Under the pieces are notes generated by a model, which was not told the DNA's origin, did no database searches, and was given only the letters and a program-made list of their open reading frames with translations. From positions 1 to 32,490 of the forward strand of contig CAZAEI010000012.1 in NCBI GenBank assembly GCA_964484305.1: a stretch of 32,490 bases of DNA. The letters run 5' to 3'. This document shows, piece by piece, positions 15,152 through 23,007 of the stretch; within the stretch, counting starts at the first letter, position 1; every line of letters begins with the position of its first letter. The translations under genes were made by a program, and so were the position numbers. Source of the DNA: DAOVFN01 sp964484305 (GTDB lineage Archaea; Aenigmatarchaeota; Aenigmatarchaeia; QMZP01).

Positions 15152-15181
15152 CGGGCTACAACCAGCGTGTAACTACTCACC
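15133..15181. repeat. long imperfect inverted repeat
   Basis: GGTGAGTA (15133-15140) pairs with TACTCACC (15174-15181). The inner part GTACAC/GTGTAAC continues the stem with single-base bulges, and GCT/AGC closes a small loop. It follows directly on the gene remnant and ends at the boundary of the next minus-strand frame. It could be a terminator-like structure or the end of a mobile element. Confidence 0.4.
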
Positions 15182-15264
15182 TATATCATGTTCTTCTGAA
15201 CAACTGACATTCCCTCAGCAAAGAAATCCCTACTCTGCTTGTCCCACGTATTCATGACACTCAT
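15181..15264 (-). CDS. short ORF or C-terminal fragment (27 aa), doubtful
   Basis: The minus strand reads MSVMNTWDKQSRDFFAEG and then MSVVQKNMI before a stop. The residues look protein-like (amphipathic helix with a W and two F), and the frame stays open upstream to 15375, but the upstream part (RTRNTRGRGIHNHE) does not look coding. A hairpin ATCAC-TTC-GTGAT lies exactly at the start (15266-15278). It may be a truncated gene whose 5-prime part was lost. No family is assigned. Confidence 0.2.
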   Translation of the reverse strand: MSVMNTWDKQSRDFFAEGMSVVQKNMI

Positions 15265-15380
15265 GATCACTTCGTGATTATGTATCCCCCTACCCCTGGT
15301 ATTCCGGGTTCTGTTTTTGTTCGCATGTTGGAAAGAAAGCCCTGATATCAAGATGGACATACATATGCTTGCCATTCATG

Positions 15381-16355
15381 TTACCTCAGCAGGATGTTCC
15401 TCCCGTGCCTGCGGCTGTACATGAAGTCGTCCTCGGTCTCCTCCCTGGAGCGCTTCTTGAATTCTGTGAACTCGGCCAGCTTTGAGCTCAGTTCGTCTGC
15501 CAGGTAGACAGCCATGGCCTCCGGGAACATGGGCTGCTTGGGGGAGCCGAACTCCATGTTCCCGTGGTGGCTGAGCATTATGTGAAGGAGCTTCTCCCTT
15601 ATTCCCTCAGGGGTCTTCAGTTCGTCCATGAGCCTTGAGACATGGCCGTATCCCAGGGCTATGTGCCCTATGAGCTGGCCCTTCAGGGTCCCCTTTATCC
15701 TGGTCGTGGTCTCTATCTCCTCGAGCTTGCCTATGTCATGGAGCAGGGCCCCCGCGATGAGTGTGTCCATGTCCATGCTTGGAAACAGCCTCCCGCTCAG
15801 GTCGCAGTACTTCATGACCTCCAGTGTGTGCTCCAGAAGGCCGCCCCTCCAGTTGTGGTGTATCTCTATTGCCCCCGGATGCTCCCTGAACCTTTCAAGG
15901 AAGGATGTATCAAGGAACACCCTCTCCAGGAGGTGGCGCATCTCGTCATTCCTTACCCTGCCTATGTAGCCCTTCATCTCTGTGACCATTTCATCGAGGT
16001 CCCTCCTTGCGGGCCCTATGAACTCCCCGGGCTGGAACTCCCCCTCCTTCAGGGCCCTGATGGTATCGGGGGGGTTGGTGGAAATCTGGAGGCTCTCCTG
16101 GAAGCGCTCGACCCTTCCCTGTATCATGACGACAGAGTCAGCCTTCACGGATTCGTACAGGCCCTTCACGACATCCTGGTTCTCATCACCCCAGTACCTG
16201 TAGGAAATCGTCCGGCCGCTCGCATCCGAGAGGAGCAGGCTGAATGTGTAGCCCTTGGCATAGGGCTTCATGCCCTTCTTAATCTTAACGACAAAGATGT
16301 CCTCGACCCTCTCGCCCTCACTGAGGTCGCATATTGGCGTCTTCTTGGCGTACAT
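15381..16355 (-). CDS. OB-fold plus HD-domain phosphohydrolase (YhaM-like 3-prime exonuclease family)
   Basis: 324 aa. Residues ~10-110 form an OB/tRNA-anticodon-type nucleic-acid-binding domain (VEDIFVVKIKKGMKPYAKG; SYRYWGDENQDVV; VMIQGRVERFQESLQIS). The C-terminal half is an HD domain with metal-binding residues in HHNWRGGLLEHTLEVM, ALLHDIGKLEE and LSHHG. This order is that of the YhaM/CBF1 family of 3-prime to 5-prime exoribonucleases, so RNA or ssDNA trimming is the likely activity. The ATG at 16355 lies about 25 bp from a TATA sequence (TATTTATA on the minus strand, 16376-16383), so the mRNA is probably leaderless. It is divergent from the exported DNase I-like gene. Confidence 0.9.
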   Translation of the reverse strand: MYAKKTPICDLSEGERVEDIFVVKIKKGMKPYAKGYTFSLLLSDASGRTISYRYWGDENQDVVKGLYESVKADSVVMIQGRVERFQESLQISTNPPDTIRALKEGEFQPGEFIGPARRDLDEMVTEMKGYIGRVRNDEMRHLLERVFLDTSFLERFREHPGAIEIHHNWRGGLLEHTLEVMKYCDLSGRLFPSMDMDTLIAGALLHDIGKLEEIETTTRIKGTLKGQLIGHIALGYGHVSRLMDELKTPEGIREKLLHIMLSHHGNMEFGSPKQPMFPEAMAVYLADELSSKLAEFTEFKKRSREETEDDFMYSRRHGRNILLR

Positions 16356-16422
16356 GATAGGGGCTTGGAGTGAAGGTATAAATATCTGAATGACAAGGTT
16401 ACCCTATCATTGTGGTGGTTTC

Positions 16423-17367
16423 TTGAGAGGTAAAACCCTGGCCCTGGCCGGAATCCTTATGGTTGCCATATCACTCTTCGGCTTTACGTTAGAGACAGGG
16501 AATGCGGTCCTGGACACGATAAGGATGCTTCTTGGCCCGGAGCCAGGCGGCGAGACCATAAGGATAGCCTCCTGGAACATCAGGGACTTTGGAAGGGCCA
16601 AGGCCGCGGACGAGGGGAGGATGGGAATCATTGCAGAGGTCCTCAGGGGCTATGACATCATAGCCGTCCAGGAGATAAGCAACCTCAGGGAGCAGGGCGA
16701 TGAGGGCTGCCCCAGGAATGAGGACGCCTGCCCCGGGAACCCGTCATGCGGCCTTGTAAGGGAAGCCCTTGAGCGCCACCTGAACGAGAGTGGCCTGAAC
16801 TACAGCCTTGTCTTCAGCCCCCAGGTCAGGGACGAGCGCTATCTCTATATCTACAACCCGGGAAGGGTCACCCTGGAGGAATACTCCCTTGTTGAGGACC
16901 CCGGTGATAACGGGCCCGTATGCTCAAACAGCCCCGAGAGCACAGGTCTGATGGTGAGGCAGCCCTTCAGGGCCAGGTTCAGGGCCGGGGATTTCGACTT
17001 CGTTCTCCTGAACGTTCACACAAGCCCGGGGATAAACCTCGATGAGCTTGAGGGCCTGGAATACTTCTACAGGCAGGAAAGGGATGAGCCCGACGTGATA
17101 GTCCTGGGCGACCTGAATGCTGACTGCAGCTACCTGAAGCCGGATGATGACATAGGCCTGAGGAACCCGGAATACATCTGGCCCTTCGGGGACGATGTGG
17201 ATACCACCGTCTCAGGCACCGACTGTGCCTATGACAGGTTCATATTCACATCCCCCACGAGCGAGGACTTCACAGGAAGGCTTGGCATAGTCAGGGGCAT
17301 GCCCCCCACTGTGAGCGACCACTACCTCATATGGGCCGAGTTCTACACGGGGAGGGACAGCGACTAG
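16423..17367 (+). CDS. exported endonuclease/exonuclease/phosphatase (DNase I-like) family protein
   Basis: Secreted or membrane-anchored metal-dependent phosphodiesterase of the DNase I fold. An N-terminal hydrophobic segment (KTLALAGILMVAISLFGF) acts as signal or anchor. The catalytic landmarks are IASWNIRDFG, IIAVQEISN (Glu), VLGDLNADCSYL (Asp and Asn) and VSDHYLIWAEF (Asp-His). Several cysteines (GCPRNEDACPGNPSCG and others) fit disulfides outside the cell. An ATG exists at 16390, but it lies only 7 bp after the TATA box at 16376-16383, so transcription should begin downstream of it. I therefore prefer the TTG at 16423, which follows GGTGG and begins a normal signal peptide (314 aa). The 325-aa version cannot be excluded. 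Possible role: use of external DNA. Confidence 0.85.
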   Translation: MRGKTLALAGILMVAISLFGFTLETGNAVLDTIRMLLGPEPGGETIRIASWNIRDFGRAKAADEGRMGIIAEVLRGYDIIAVQEISNLREQGDEGCPRNEDACPGNPSCGLVREALERHLNESGLNYSLVFSPQVRDERYLYIYNPGRVTLEEYSLVEDPGDNGPVCSNSPESTGLMVRQPFRARFRAGDFDFVLLNVHTSPGINLDELEGLEYFYRQERDEPDVIVLGDLNADCSYLKPDDDIGLRNPEYIWPFGDDVDTTVSGTDCAYDRFIFTSPTSEDFTGRLGIVRGMPPTVSDHYLIWAEFYTGRDSD

Positions 17368-17371
17368 CCTG

Positions 17372-17608
17372 TCAGGAATCCCCTTGAGACTTACACCATT
17401 TATTAACTTCAATGCAGTCATAATCACGAACAGAAACTTCATCTGGAGGGACGTCATCAGCCCAAAAATCACTTGTTGCTCTGTAATATATTGTGCCTCC
17501 TTCAACATTTATTAGATTTATAGCAAGTGCATCATAGCCTTGAAGGGAGAGATTAAGCGGGTCTTCACCCCCCTTTTTTGGCACCAGATAATGCGTAAGT
17601 TTTGGCAT
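17372..17608 (-). CDS. small protein of unknown function (78 aa)
   Basis: Not recognised. 78 aa with a normal mixed composition (MPKLTHYLVPKKGGEDPLN; DYDCIEVNKWCKSQGDS at the end), two cysteines, and no membrane segment. A GGAG ribosome-binding site stands 3 bp before the ATG, with an AT-rich TATA-like region farther upstream. It converges with the DNase I-like gene (4 bp between stops). Its base composition is more AT-rich than its neighbours. The DDVPPDEVSVRDYD segment is reminiscent of small toxin or antitoxin-sized acidic proteins, but nothing firm can be said. Confidence 0.6.
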   Translation of the reverse strand: MPKLTHYLVPKKGGEDPLNLSLQGYDALAINLINVEGGTIYYRATSDFWADDVPPDEVSVRDYDCIEVNKWCKSQGDS

Positions 17609-17701
17609 GTTCTCCTTACATCTAGATTAATGATGCCAAATTTTATAAAATTGGTGTGAACCCTTCCTGGGATTTTTAAATCAGCATGAGATAGGATAAA
17701 C

Positions 17702-17863
17702 ATGGCAAAAAACAAGGGAAAGTAATTGGCCGGCACGGCCTTTGTCGGGTTCTTCTTCCTGGGTCTGGTTCTCGGAGCCGTATTCGGCAGATGGGATGTA
17801 GGACCCCTGGCAGGTTTCGCCATGGGATTCATGGCCGCATTGGCGGTAGGGATGAAGTATTGA
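17702..17863 (+). pseudogene. small two-helix membrane protein with an in-frame TAA after codon 7
   Basis: From the ATG at 17702 the frame reads MAKNKGK, then TAA (17723-17725), then continues without a break as LAGTAFVGFFFLGLVLGAV, FGRWDVGPL and AGFAMGFMAALAVGMKY to a TGA at 17861. The two hydrophobic helices with a short GRWDVG turn form a complete small membrane protein, and the N-terminal KNKGK directly followed by LAGTAF looks like a natural continuous N-terminus. Either a nonsense mutation (or assembly error) has broken a ~52-aa gene, or translation restarts at the TTG at 17726. TATA-like TTTTTAAAT lies about 30 bp upstream. No family is claimed. Confidence 0.55.
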
Positions 17864-17947
17864 ACCTGGAAATGGCTTTAAGTCAGCCAGAATAAATAAT
17901 CTTGGGAATTTCCAAGAATCCTGTGGCGCGGCCTTAATCCCGGGCAC

Positions 17948-18574
17948 TCATGACTGCTCGTACTCTTCACTCTTCTTTATGGGGGCCTGGGCCATCTCCC
18001 TGGCCCTCTGGCCTGCCATCCTCAGGGCGGTCTCTTCGTCTACACTCTCAAGGTCTTCTATGGCCTTGAGTATGTCCTGGGACTCCTTGTCCATGGGGAT
18101 GTCCTCCTTGGCAAATACCCTTGATAGCTTCTCCTTCACACTGTCCATCTTGCCCTCTTCCATGGCCTCCCTAACGTCGGTGTCAAAGAGGACCTGGTTG
18201 AGCCTCTCCACATCAGAGTTCAGTATCTTCTCTACAACCTCGCTGTGCTCCTCTGCCTTGTGATGCTCCTTCATGGCCTCGAGCAGGAGAAGGAGTTGTA
18301 GGTGCTTGAGATGATCCTCTGCTTCCTGCTGCTTTGCGTTGCTCTCAAGCCTCAGGGCCTTTATCTTGGAGACATTGAGGAGCTTCAGGGTGTTTGGCTG
18401 GCCCTTGCTCTCGAGCATGAGCGTCCTTATCTTGTCCTGGACGGCCTTTATCTCATCGGATATCCTCTCTATCCCCTTCTCGGCCCTTACCCTCTCCTCG
18501 TATATCTCGTTGCTATTGAGGTGGGTAAAAAGGTCCTTGCCAAAGGTCTTGTGAAGAAAATTCTTTAAATCCAT
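17948..18574 (-). CDS. coiled-coil protein of unknown function
   Basis: Cytoplasmic, highly charged, almost wholly helical protein of 208 aa with long coiled-coil stretches between about residues 25 and 120 (IERISDEIKAVQDKIRTLM; QQEAEDHLKHLQLLLLLEAM). The C-terminal part is acidic (DVREAMEEGKMDSVKEKL; LESVDEETALRMAGQRARE). The frame extends upstream to 18628, but the ATG at 18574 (MDLKNFLHKTFGKD) is preferred: a TATA box (minus-strand CTTATAAG) lies 24 bp upstream, giving a leaderless mRNA. It shares that divergent promoter region with the exported-protein operon at 18693. No family recognised. Confidence 0.75.
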   Translation of the reverse strand: MDLKNFLHKTFGKDLFTHLNSNEIYEERVRAEKGIERISDEIKAVQDKIRTLMLESKGQPNTLKLLNVSKIKALRLESNAKQQEAEDHLKHLQLLLLLEAMKEHHKAEEHSEVVEKILNSDVERLNQVLFDTDVREAMEEGKMDSVKEKLSRVFAKEDIPMDKESQDILKAIEDLESVDEETALRMAGQRAREMAQAPIKKSEEYEQS

Positions 18575-18692
18575 GCTCTTCTCTTGGATTCTAAACTTAT
18601 AAGCATTTATAGCGCAACAGGAAAACACTGTTTTTTTGGAGCACAGTGAAGGGGCCAGTGATTTATTAGGCCCGTTAATTAATTATATACCA

Positions 18693-20567
18693 ATGGCCGA
18701 GGTTGACCAACACAACAATAGCCGGAGGGGGTTTCTGCTATCCCTGGATGCGATAATAGCCATAGGCCTGATACTCACCCTTGTGACGTTCCTGGGCGGC
18801 CTTTCCCTGACCTACCATTCCCCTGAGCTCAGGTACCACAGGCTCTATCAGATGGGGAAGGACACACTCATACTCCTGAAGAACGCCCGCATGGAGCAGC
18901 TCCAGGACTTCGATGTCATACTGTATTATCAGGGCATCGGCGTCCTTGGCCCGGGGGACTTGGACAAGAGCCTCTTGGACATACTGGGCTCCTTCTGGGC
19001 AACCGACAACACCACCATGCAGGATTATGCGTCAAACATAACGGGCCAGATTCTGAACAGCACCCTTCCTGTAAGCTGCAACTACATGGTTGTGCTGGGA
19101 GACGACACGATTTACCAGAGGGGCCCCGGCGAGGGGAGCTACCTGGCCAGGCTCTCCACCATCGTCTCGGGAATCCTGAGGGGGGAGCCTGTGGAGGGCT
19201 ATGTGGCAAGGGCCTGGGCCACTCACTTCAGGAAGAACACCACAAGGGTCATCACATGGGAGCCTGAGGGGGCGGCGAGGTGGGGTGGCGACCTGGAGAT
19301 ATGGAAGACCTTCCAGATGAACTACACCAGCATTTACAATGCCACGTTCTATGTCTCGATACACCATACCGATCTCATGAGCCTCACCATAAACGGCCAT
19401 GAGATAAGCGGCGAGATAGACTGGCTCCACACCGACAGCGGCGGGACGGGAACCGCAGCCTTCGGGATAGCTGATGTGACAGGCCACATCCAGAATGGCA
19501 ACAACACAGCCTACCTCCTCATGGACAACGACGTCTACAATGCCCACATACACCCGGGAATGAGGCTTGAGCTCACCTACCAGACCGAGGAGATGAAGGA
19601 GGTCTCGGAGACGGTCAGGGAGAGGTACTACCTGGACCACATAGTCAGCCACAAGAATTCGGGATGGTGGGGCAGGAGCGGGGCCTGGCAGATGACATCA
19701 TTCTACATACCAGTAAATGCAACAATATTAAACGTGACCTACCACATAAGGGCCGAGGACATAGAGGACACGTCTTCAACAGACTGCAGGATATGGTTCA
19801 ATGACAGTCTCTTTGACAGCTTCAATCCCCCTCCAAGTGAGACAGTGGACAGAACCTACAACTTCACAGGCATGGCCTCAGAGGGCTCGAACTGGGTGCT
19901 TTCCCAGTTCAACTACTACATATTCTGGGGGGACACCTTTGTGGGAAGGGACGACACAATAATATACTCAGACCCCGTGAACGATCCGGAGGGTTCCTCC
20001 TACCTTGAGGTTGAATACAGGCTTCCCGGGAGGAAGCTCTACTACGGCTATATAGATGTCGGGATTAGCGAGAACGCTGGTGGGGGCGTCGAGAACCCCA
20101 AGCAGTTCACGGTGGGCTTCGAGGACAACACCCTGATAACGACCTTCCTCCATGTGGCCCAGCTGTTCTCGAGCCTTATCAGGGTGGATGTCTGGCCCGA
20201 GGGCCAGCCCTCCCAGAGGGTGTTCACATCCCCCGTAGAGAGGGCCATCCCTGCCACCATCTACATAGACAAGAGCTACTTCGATACCTCAACCCCGAAC
20301 TACATAAAGATAGACGAGTTCGGCTGCTCCGGATGCGACCTCCTCCCGGAGACCTCCCTGGATTACCAGATATGGCTCCCCTCCAGCGTGGGCTACGGCC
20401 TTGTTAATGAGACCTCAGAGGGGGCCGAGGAGGATGTGGTGGAGCGGCTCAACCAGGTTCTGGGCAAGTACGCCGTGGCCACGAGCATAGAGACCGAGGT
20501 AAACTCGGTATCCGGCGTCCCGACCATGTGGGGGCCTGTGGAGATGGAGGTAAGGGTATGGAACTAA
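18693..20567 (+). CDS. large exported protein with pilin-like N-terminus, first gene of a surface-protein operon
   Basis: 624 aa, unknown. The N-terminus has basic residues followed by GFLLSLDAIIAIGLILTLVT, resembling archaeal class III (type IV pilin-type) signal sequences in which cleavage occurs before a short conserved motif and the hydrophobic helix follows. The remainder is extracellular in composition: rich in Tyr, Trp, Thr and Asn, with many N-glycosylation sequons (for example NNTT, NGNNT, NATI), and probably beta-rich. The ATG at 18693 is chosen because it places the basic residues directly before the helix; the frame is also open to a TTG at 18636. The stop overlaps a TATGGAACTA repeat that begins the insert described at 20557-20779. 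The next two genes are also exported proteins, so a shared surface structure is likely. Confidence 0.7.
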   Translation: MAEVDQHNNSRRGFLLSLDAIIAIGLILTLVTFLGGLSLTYHSPELRYHRLYQMGKDTLILLKNARMEQLQDFDVILYYQGIGVLGPGDLDKSLLDILGSFWATDNTTMQDYASNITGQILNSTLPVSCNYMVVLGDDTIYQRGPGEGSYLARLSTIVSGILRGEPVEGYVARAWATHFRKNTTRVITWEPEGAARWGGDLEIWKTFQMNYTSIYNATFYVSIHHTDLMSLTINGHEISGEIDWLHTDSGGTGTAAFGIADVTGHIQNGNNTAYLLMDNDVYNAHIHPGMRLELTYQTEEMKEVSETVRERYYLDHIVSHKNSGWWGRSGAWQMTSFYIPVNATILNVTYHIRAEDIEDTSSTDCRIWFNDSLFDSFNPPPSETVDRTYNFTGMASEGSNWVLSQFNYYIFWGDTFVGRDDTIIYSDPVNDPEGSSYLEVEYRLPGRKLYYGYIDVGISENAGGGVENPKQFTVGFEDNTLITTFLHVAQLFSSLIRVDVWPEGQPSQRVFTSPVERAIPATIYIDKSYFDTSTPNYIKIDEFGCSGCDLLPETSLDYQIWLPSSVGYGLVNETSEGAEEDVVERLNQVLGKYAVATSIETEVNSVSGVPTMWGPVEMEVRVWN

Positions 20568-20779
20568 GCCCTTACAGGAGCTGCCGCTTCCTCAACACAC
20601 TGTCGCTTCGTGACAGGCGATCTTGTGCCACAGCACGAGATATGTGGCACATCTGCTCTGACGCAAAGCGTCAGGCAGTGCCTGCCGAAGGCAGAGCACT
20701 CTTGTGGCAAAGCCGCAAGATTACCTTCGGTAACAGGCTTAAACCAAATATCCAAAACGGAGGCAATGATATGGAACTA
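20557..20779 (+). mobile_element. palindrome-rich 213-bp insert flanked by a 10-bp direct repeat
   Basis: TATGGAACTA occurs at 20557-20566 and again at 20770-20779, both reading ATG GAA CTA. Between them lies a chain of small hairpins, most with 3-nt loops: TGTCGC-TTC-GTGACA with one G-T (20601-20615), TGTGCCAC/GTGGCACA (20624-20651), CTGACGC-AAA-GCGTCAG (20658-20674), GTGC-CTGCC-GAA-GGCAG-A-GCAC (20678-20699), CTTGTGGC-AAA-GCCGCAAG with one T-G (20701-20719) and TTACC-TTC-GGTAA (20721-20733). The distance between the direct repeats is 213 bp, a multiple of three, and the frame of the downstream gene stays open throughout. This looks like a small non-autonomous palindromic element with a target-site duplication. 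Confidence 0.6.
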
Positions 20780-22012
20780 GCCAGAGAGGTTAGCAGATTT
20801 AACAGGGAAACAAGGAAGGCCAGGCAGATGAAGAGGGCCCAGGTCTATTCCCTCATAGCCATACTGCTATCCATACCCGTCATGCTCTTCATTGCCTACT
20901 ATGTCACAGAGTCCCAGAACATAAGGTACGGTTCCCTTGAAAGGGTCCTGGCAGACCAGCTCCATGAGGTGGAGAAGGGCATAGAGAATGACTTCGGGCA
21001 GGCCATGTCCATATCAGGAAAGAGGGCCTTCCTGTCAGCCACAAACCACGTGATAACAGAGGGTGAGCCCCTGGACAACGCAACCCAGAGGATGGAGGAG
21101 CTCATGGCCTACGGGACACTCTATGGTGAACCTGTCTTTGTCATGGATAATAACACCATCCAGGACTGGATAGACAAGATAGAGGCCCTTGAGCTCGGGT
21201 TCAATGTAGACCTGAGCTACAGGAACCCGGTCTTGGCCAACTTGGACGGCCTCGATACAAGGCTTACGACAACCCTTGACATCAACGTCTCGGACTACTC
21301 TGACATAGGAAGGATAAGCAGGAGCCTGACCAAGGAGGCCATGATACCACTTACGGGAATCGAGGACCCGATATTCCCTGTAAACACCATGGGGTTCGTG
21401 AGCCGCTCCATTGTCCCGTATCCCTACCCGTACCACGCAATAAGGATGGCCTCGGGCTCCGGCTACGGAAGCTGCTCAGGCGAGTTCACCCTCGACCCTG
21501 ATGACCCTGACAAGGCAGAGAAGATACTGGTCATCCACGACGCCACGGCTGTGGCGGGATTTGCCGGCGTGGTGGGGGAGACCTCCGGAATCCCTGCCGT
21601 TACCTGCCACCTTGTCGGGGCCGCTGGGGCAGTGGGCTCCGTGAACAGGACAGTCCAGTGGTCAGGCTATGCTGACATATACATAGACAACGAGTCGGGC
21701 GGGGTCTGGTCGCTCCCCGTTTATGAGGCCATAGAGCATGGCTACTACTCTCCATTTCCCACGGGGGGAGGCCCCTCCATAATGGAGCGCCTAGAGGGGA
21801 ACCTGACAGGAACGGATATGGGAATGGAAACCTTTGTGAACCTTGTGGCCCTCCAGGAGAGGCAGCTGGATGTCAAGCCAGACCAGGTCTCGATAGCCTA
21901 CCTGTACTTCTCTGATGAGACCATAAATGGCCAGGCTGTTAGGGGCCTCCAGGACTGGTTCAGGTTCGATGCCGCCAACGCGGCCAGATACAACCTTACG
22001 GAGCTGATGTGA
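20771..22012 (+). CDS. exported membrane-anchored protein, second gene of the surface operon
   Basis: 413 aa, unknown. A basic N-terminal region of ~25 residues (MELAREVSRFNRETRKARQM) precedes one membrane helix (VYSLIAILLSIPVMLFIAYYV) and a large extracellular domain with several N-glycosylation sequons. Similar N-termini occur in archaeal pilus-associated operons (by memory only). The ATG at 20771 has GGAGG 7 bp upstream. The frame is open much farther upstream, including an ATG at 20558 that overlaps the previous stop; 20558 may have been the original start before the palindromic insert separated the genes. The stop overlaps the next start (TGATG). Confidence 0.7.
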   Translation: MELAREVSRFNRETRKARQMKRAQVYSLIAILLSIPVMLFIAYYVTESQNIRYGSLERVLADQLHEVEKGIENDFGQAMSISGKRAFLSATNHVITEGEPLDNATQRMEELMAYGTLYGEPVFVMDNNTIQDWIDKIEALELGFNVDLSYRNPVLANLDGLDTRLTTTLDINVSDYSDIGRISRSLTKEAMIPLTGIEDPIFPVNTMGFVSRSIVPYPYPYHAIRMASGSGYGSCSGEFTLDPDDPDKAEKILVIHDATAVAGFAGVVGETSGIPAVTCHLVGAAGAVGSVNRTVQWSGYADIYIDNESGGVWSLPVYEAIEHGYYSPFPTGGGPSIMERLEGNLTGTDMGMETFVNLVALQERQLDVKPDQVSIAYLYFSDETINGQAVRGLQDWFRFDAANAARYNLTELM

Positions 22013-22737
22013 TGCCAAGCAAGACAACCCTGCTGGGGATAATCACCATGGCCTTCATAATATTCATGGCCATGGACATGCTTGGAACCTGGAGGTACGC
22101 GGTGGTCCTTGACGAGCCCGGCATAAGGGACCTCGTAACAGAGCGCTATCCAGGGGCAGACCCCGGCATGGAGTACATGGAGGAGTGCGTGGTGTGCGAC
22201 TCGTCAGGAGTCTGCCGTGTCCACTGGAGGCCCTGCTGGAACATAAGCTTCCTTGTGGAGGGCGAGGAAGGGCCAGAGGAGGTCGGCATGATGGTGGACG
22301 AGGGCGGTGAAATCCTGGAGGAGAGTGCCGGGCCATGCCTTGAGTGGTGGTGCGAGGCAACTCCCTGCCGCTACACCTATACAGAGCAGGCAGGCGATTC
22401 CTCCTTCGAGTACATAAACGAGGACTGCCAGCCCTCGGAGATTGCATGCGACCCTGACTACGGGCGGTGCCGGGAGTGCTGGACATCAGATGACTGCCTG
22501 GGAATGGTGGCCGAGACCAATTTCAGCCTTGTCACCTATACCTTTGATGTCCTGGGAACAGGAGAGCACGGCATTATAGACAGCCAGAGTCTTCTCTGCA
22601 ACATAAGCTTTGAGGGGGATATCCTCTTCTCCAACAGCACCGACATCGAGACCTGCCAGCTGATAGTCTCGAGCTTCGCAAGGTGTGTGGGCGGGGCCTG
22701 CGACTTCGTACCCGAACTGGCCCTGATACCGATATAG
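22012..22737 (+). CDS. cysteine-rich exported membrane-anchored protein, third gene of the surface operon
   Basis: 241 aa, unknown. One N-terminal membrane helix (LLGIITMAFIIFMAMDML) is followed by an extracellular domain with about 18 cysteines, many in closely spaced pairs (CVVCDSSGVC; CLEWWCEATPC; CRECWTSDDC), suggesting a disulfide-stabilised or metal-binding domain. Acidic overall, with sequons near NFS, NIS and NST. The ATG at 22012 overlaps the previous stop as TGATG, so the three genes are coupled. The open frame actually begins one codon earlier with GTG. Its last residues before the stop, ALIPI, show no anchor, so it is a type II membrane protein or a processed secreted protein. Confidence 0.7.
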   Translation: MPSKTTLLGIITMAFIIFMAMDMLGTWRYAVVLDEPGIRDLVTERYPGADPGMEYMEECVVCDSSGVCRVHWRPCWNISFLVEGEEGPEEVGMMVDEGGEILEESAGPCLEWWCEATPCRYTYTEQAGDSSFEYINEDCQPSEIACDPDYGRCRECWTSDDCLGMVAETNFSLVTYTFDVLGTGEHGIIDSQSLLCNISFEGDILFSNSTDIETCQLIVSSFARCVGGACDFVPELALIPI

Positions 22738-22759
22738 AGGTTCTTTACTTAACAGAAAA

Positions 22760-22933
22760 TCATTCTTTGTCTCCTGAGTGATGTTTGTCCTTAAATTCTA
22801 TATAATCATCCTTTTCGATCCTTCTCATTTCTAGCCCTTCCTTTCCATACCACTGCAGGCTGCCTAAATCTTCAAACAGACAAATAACAGATATTAATTC
22901 TTCCCTATCAAACAACCCAAAGCAAGTCTCCAT
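22760..22933 (-). CDS. small acidic protein (57 aa)
   Basis: Found by reading the 300-bp gap by eye. From the ATG at 22933 the frame gives METCFGLFDREELISVICLF, then EDLGSLQWYGKEG, then EMRRIEKDDYIEFKDKHHSGDKE and a TGA at 22760-22762. The composition looks like a genuine soluble protein (regular spacing of hydrophobic and acidic residues, one Trp), and the frame is closed by a TAG two codons before the ATG. No ribosome-binding site is visible; TTTAAAAG about 28 bp upstream on this strand may be its TATA box, implying a leaderless mRNA. It is convergent with the surface operon and divergent from the Fe-S operon. No family recognised. Confidence 0.5.
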   Translation of the reverse strand: METCFGLFDREELISVICLFEDLGSLQWYGKEGLEMRRIEKDDYIEFKDKHHSGDKE

Positions 22934-23007
22934 GATCTATGGAGGTAAGAAAGTCTTTTAAACATTTCACCAATCTCAGGTGGGCTGATATGCTCCCGCC
23001 CGAAACC

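Noticed and set aside
20581..20740. CRISPR array
   Set aside because: The hairpins differ in sequence and are not regularly spaced; no direct repeats of 25-40 bp and no cas genes.
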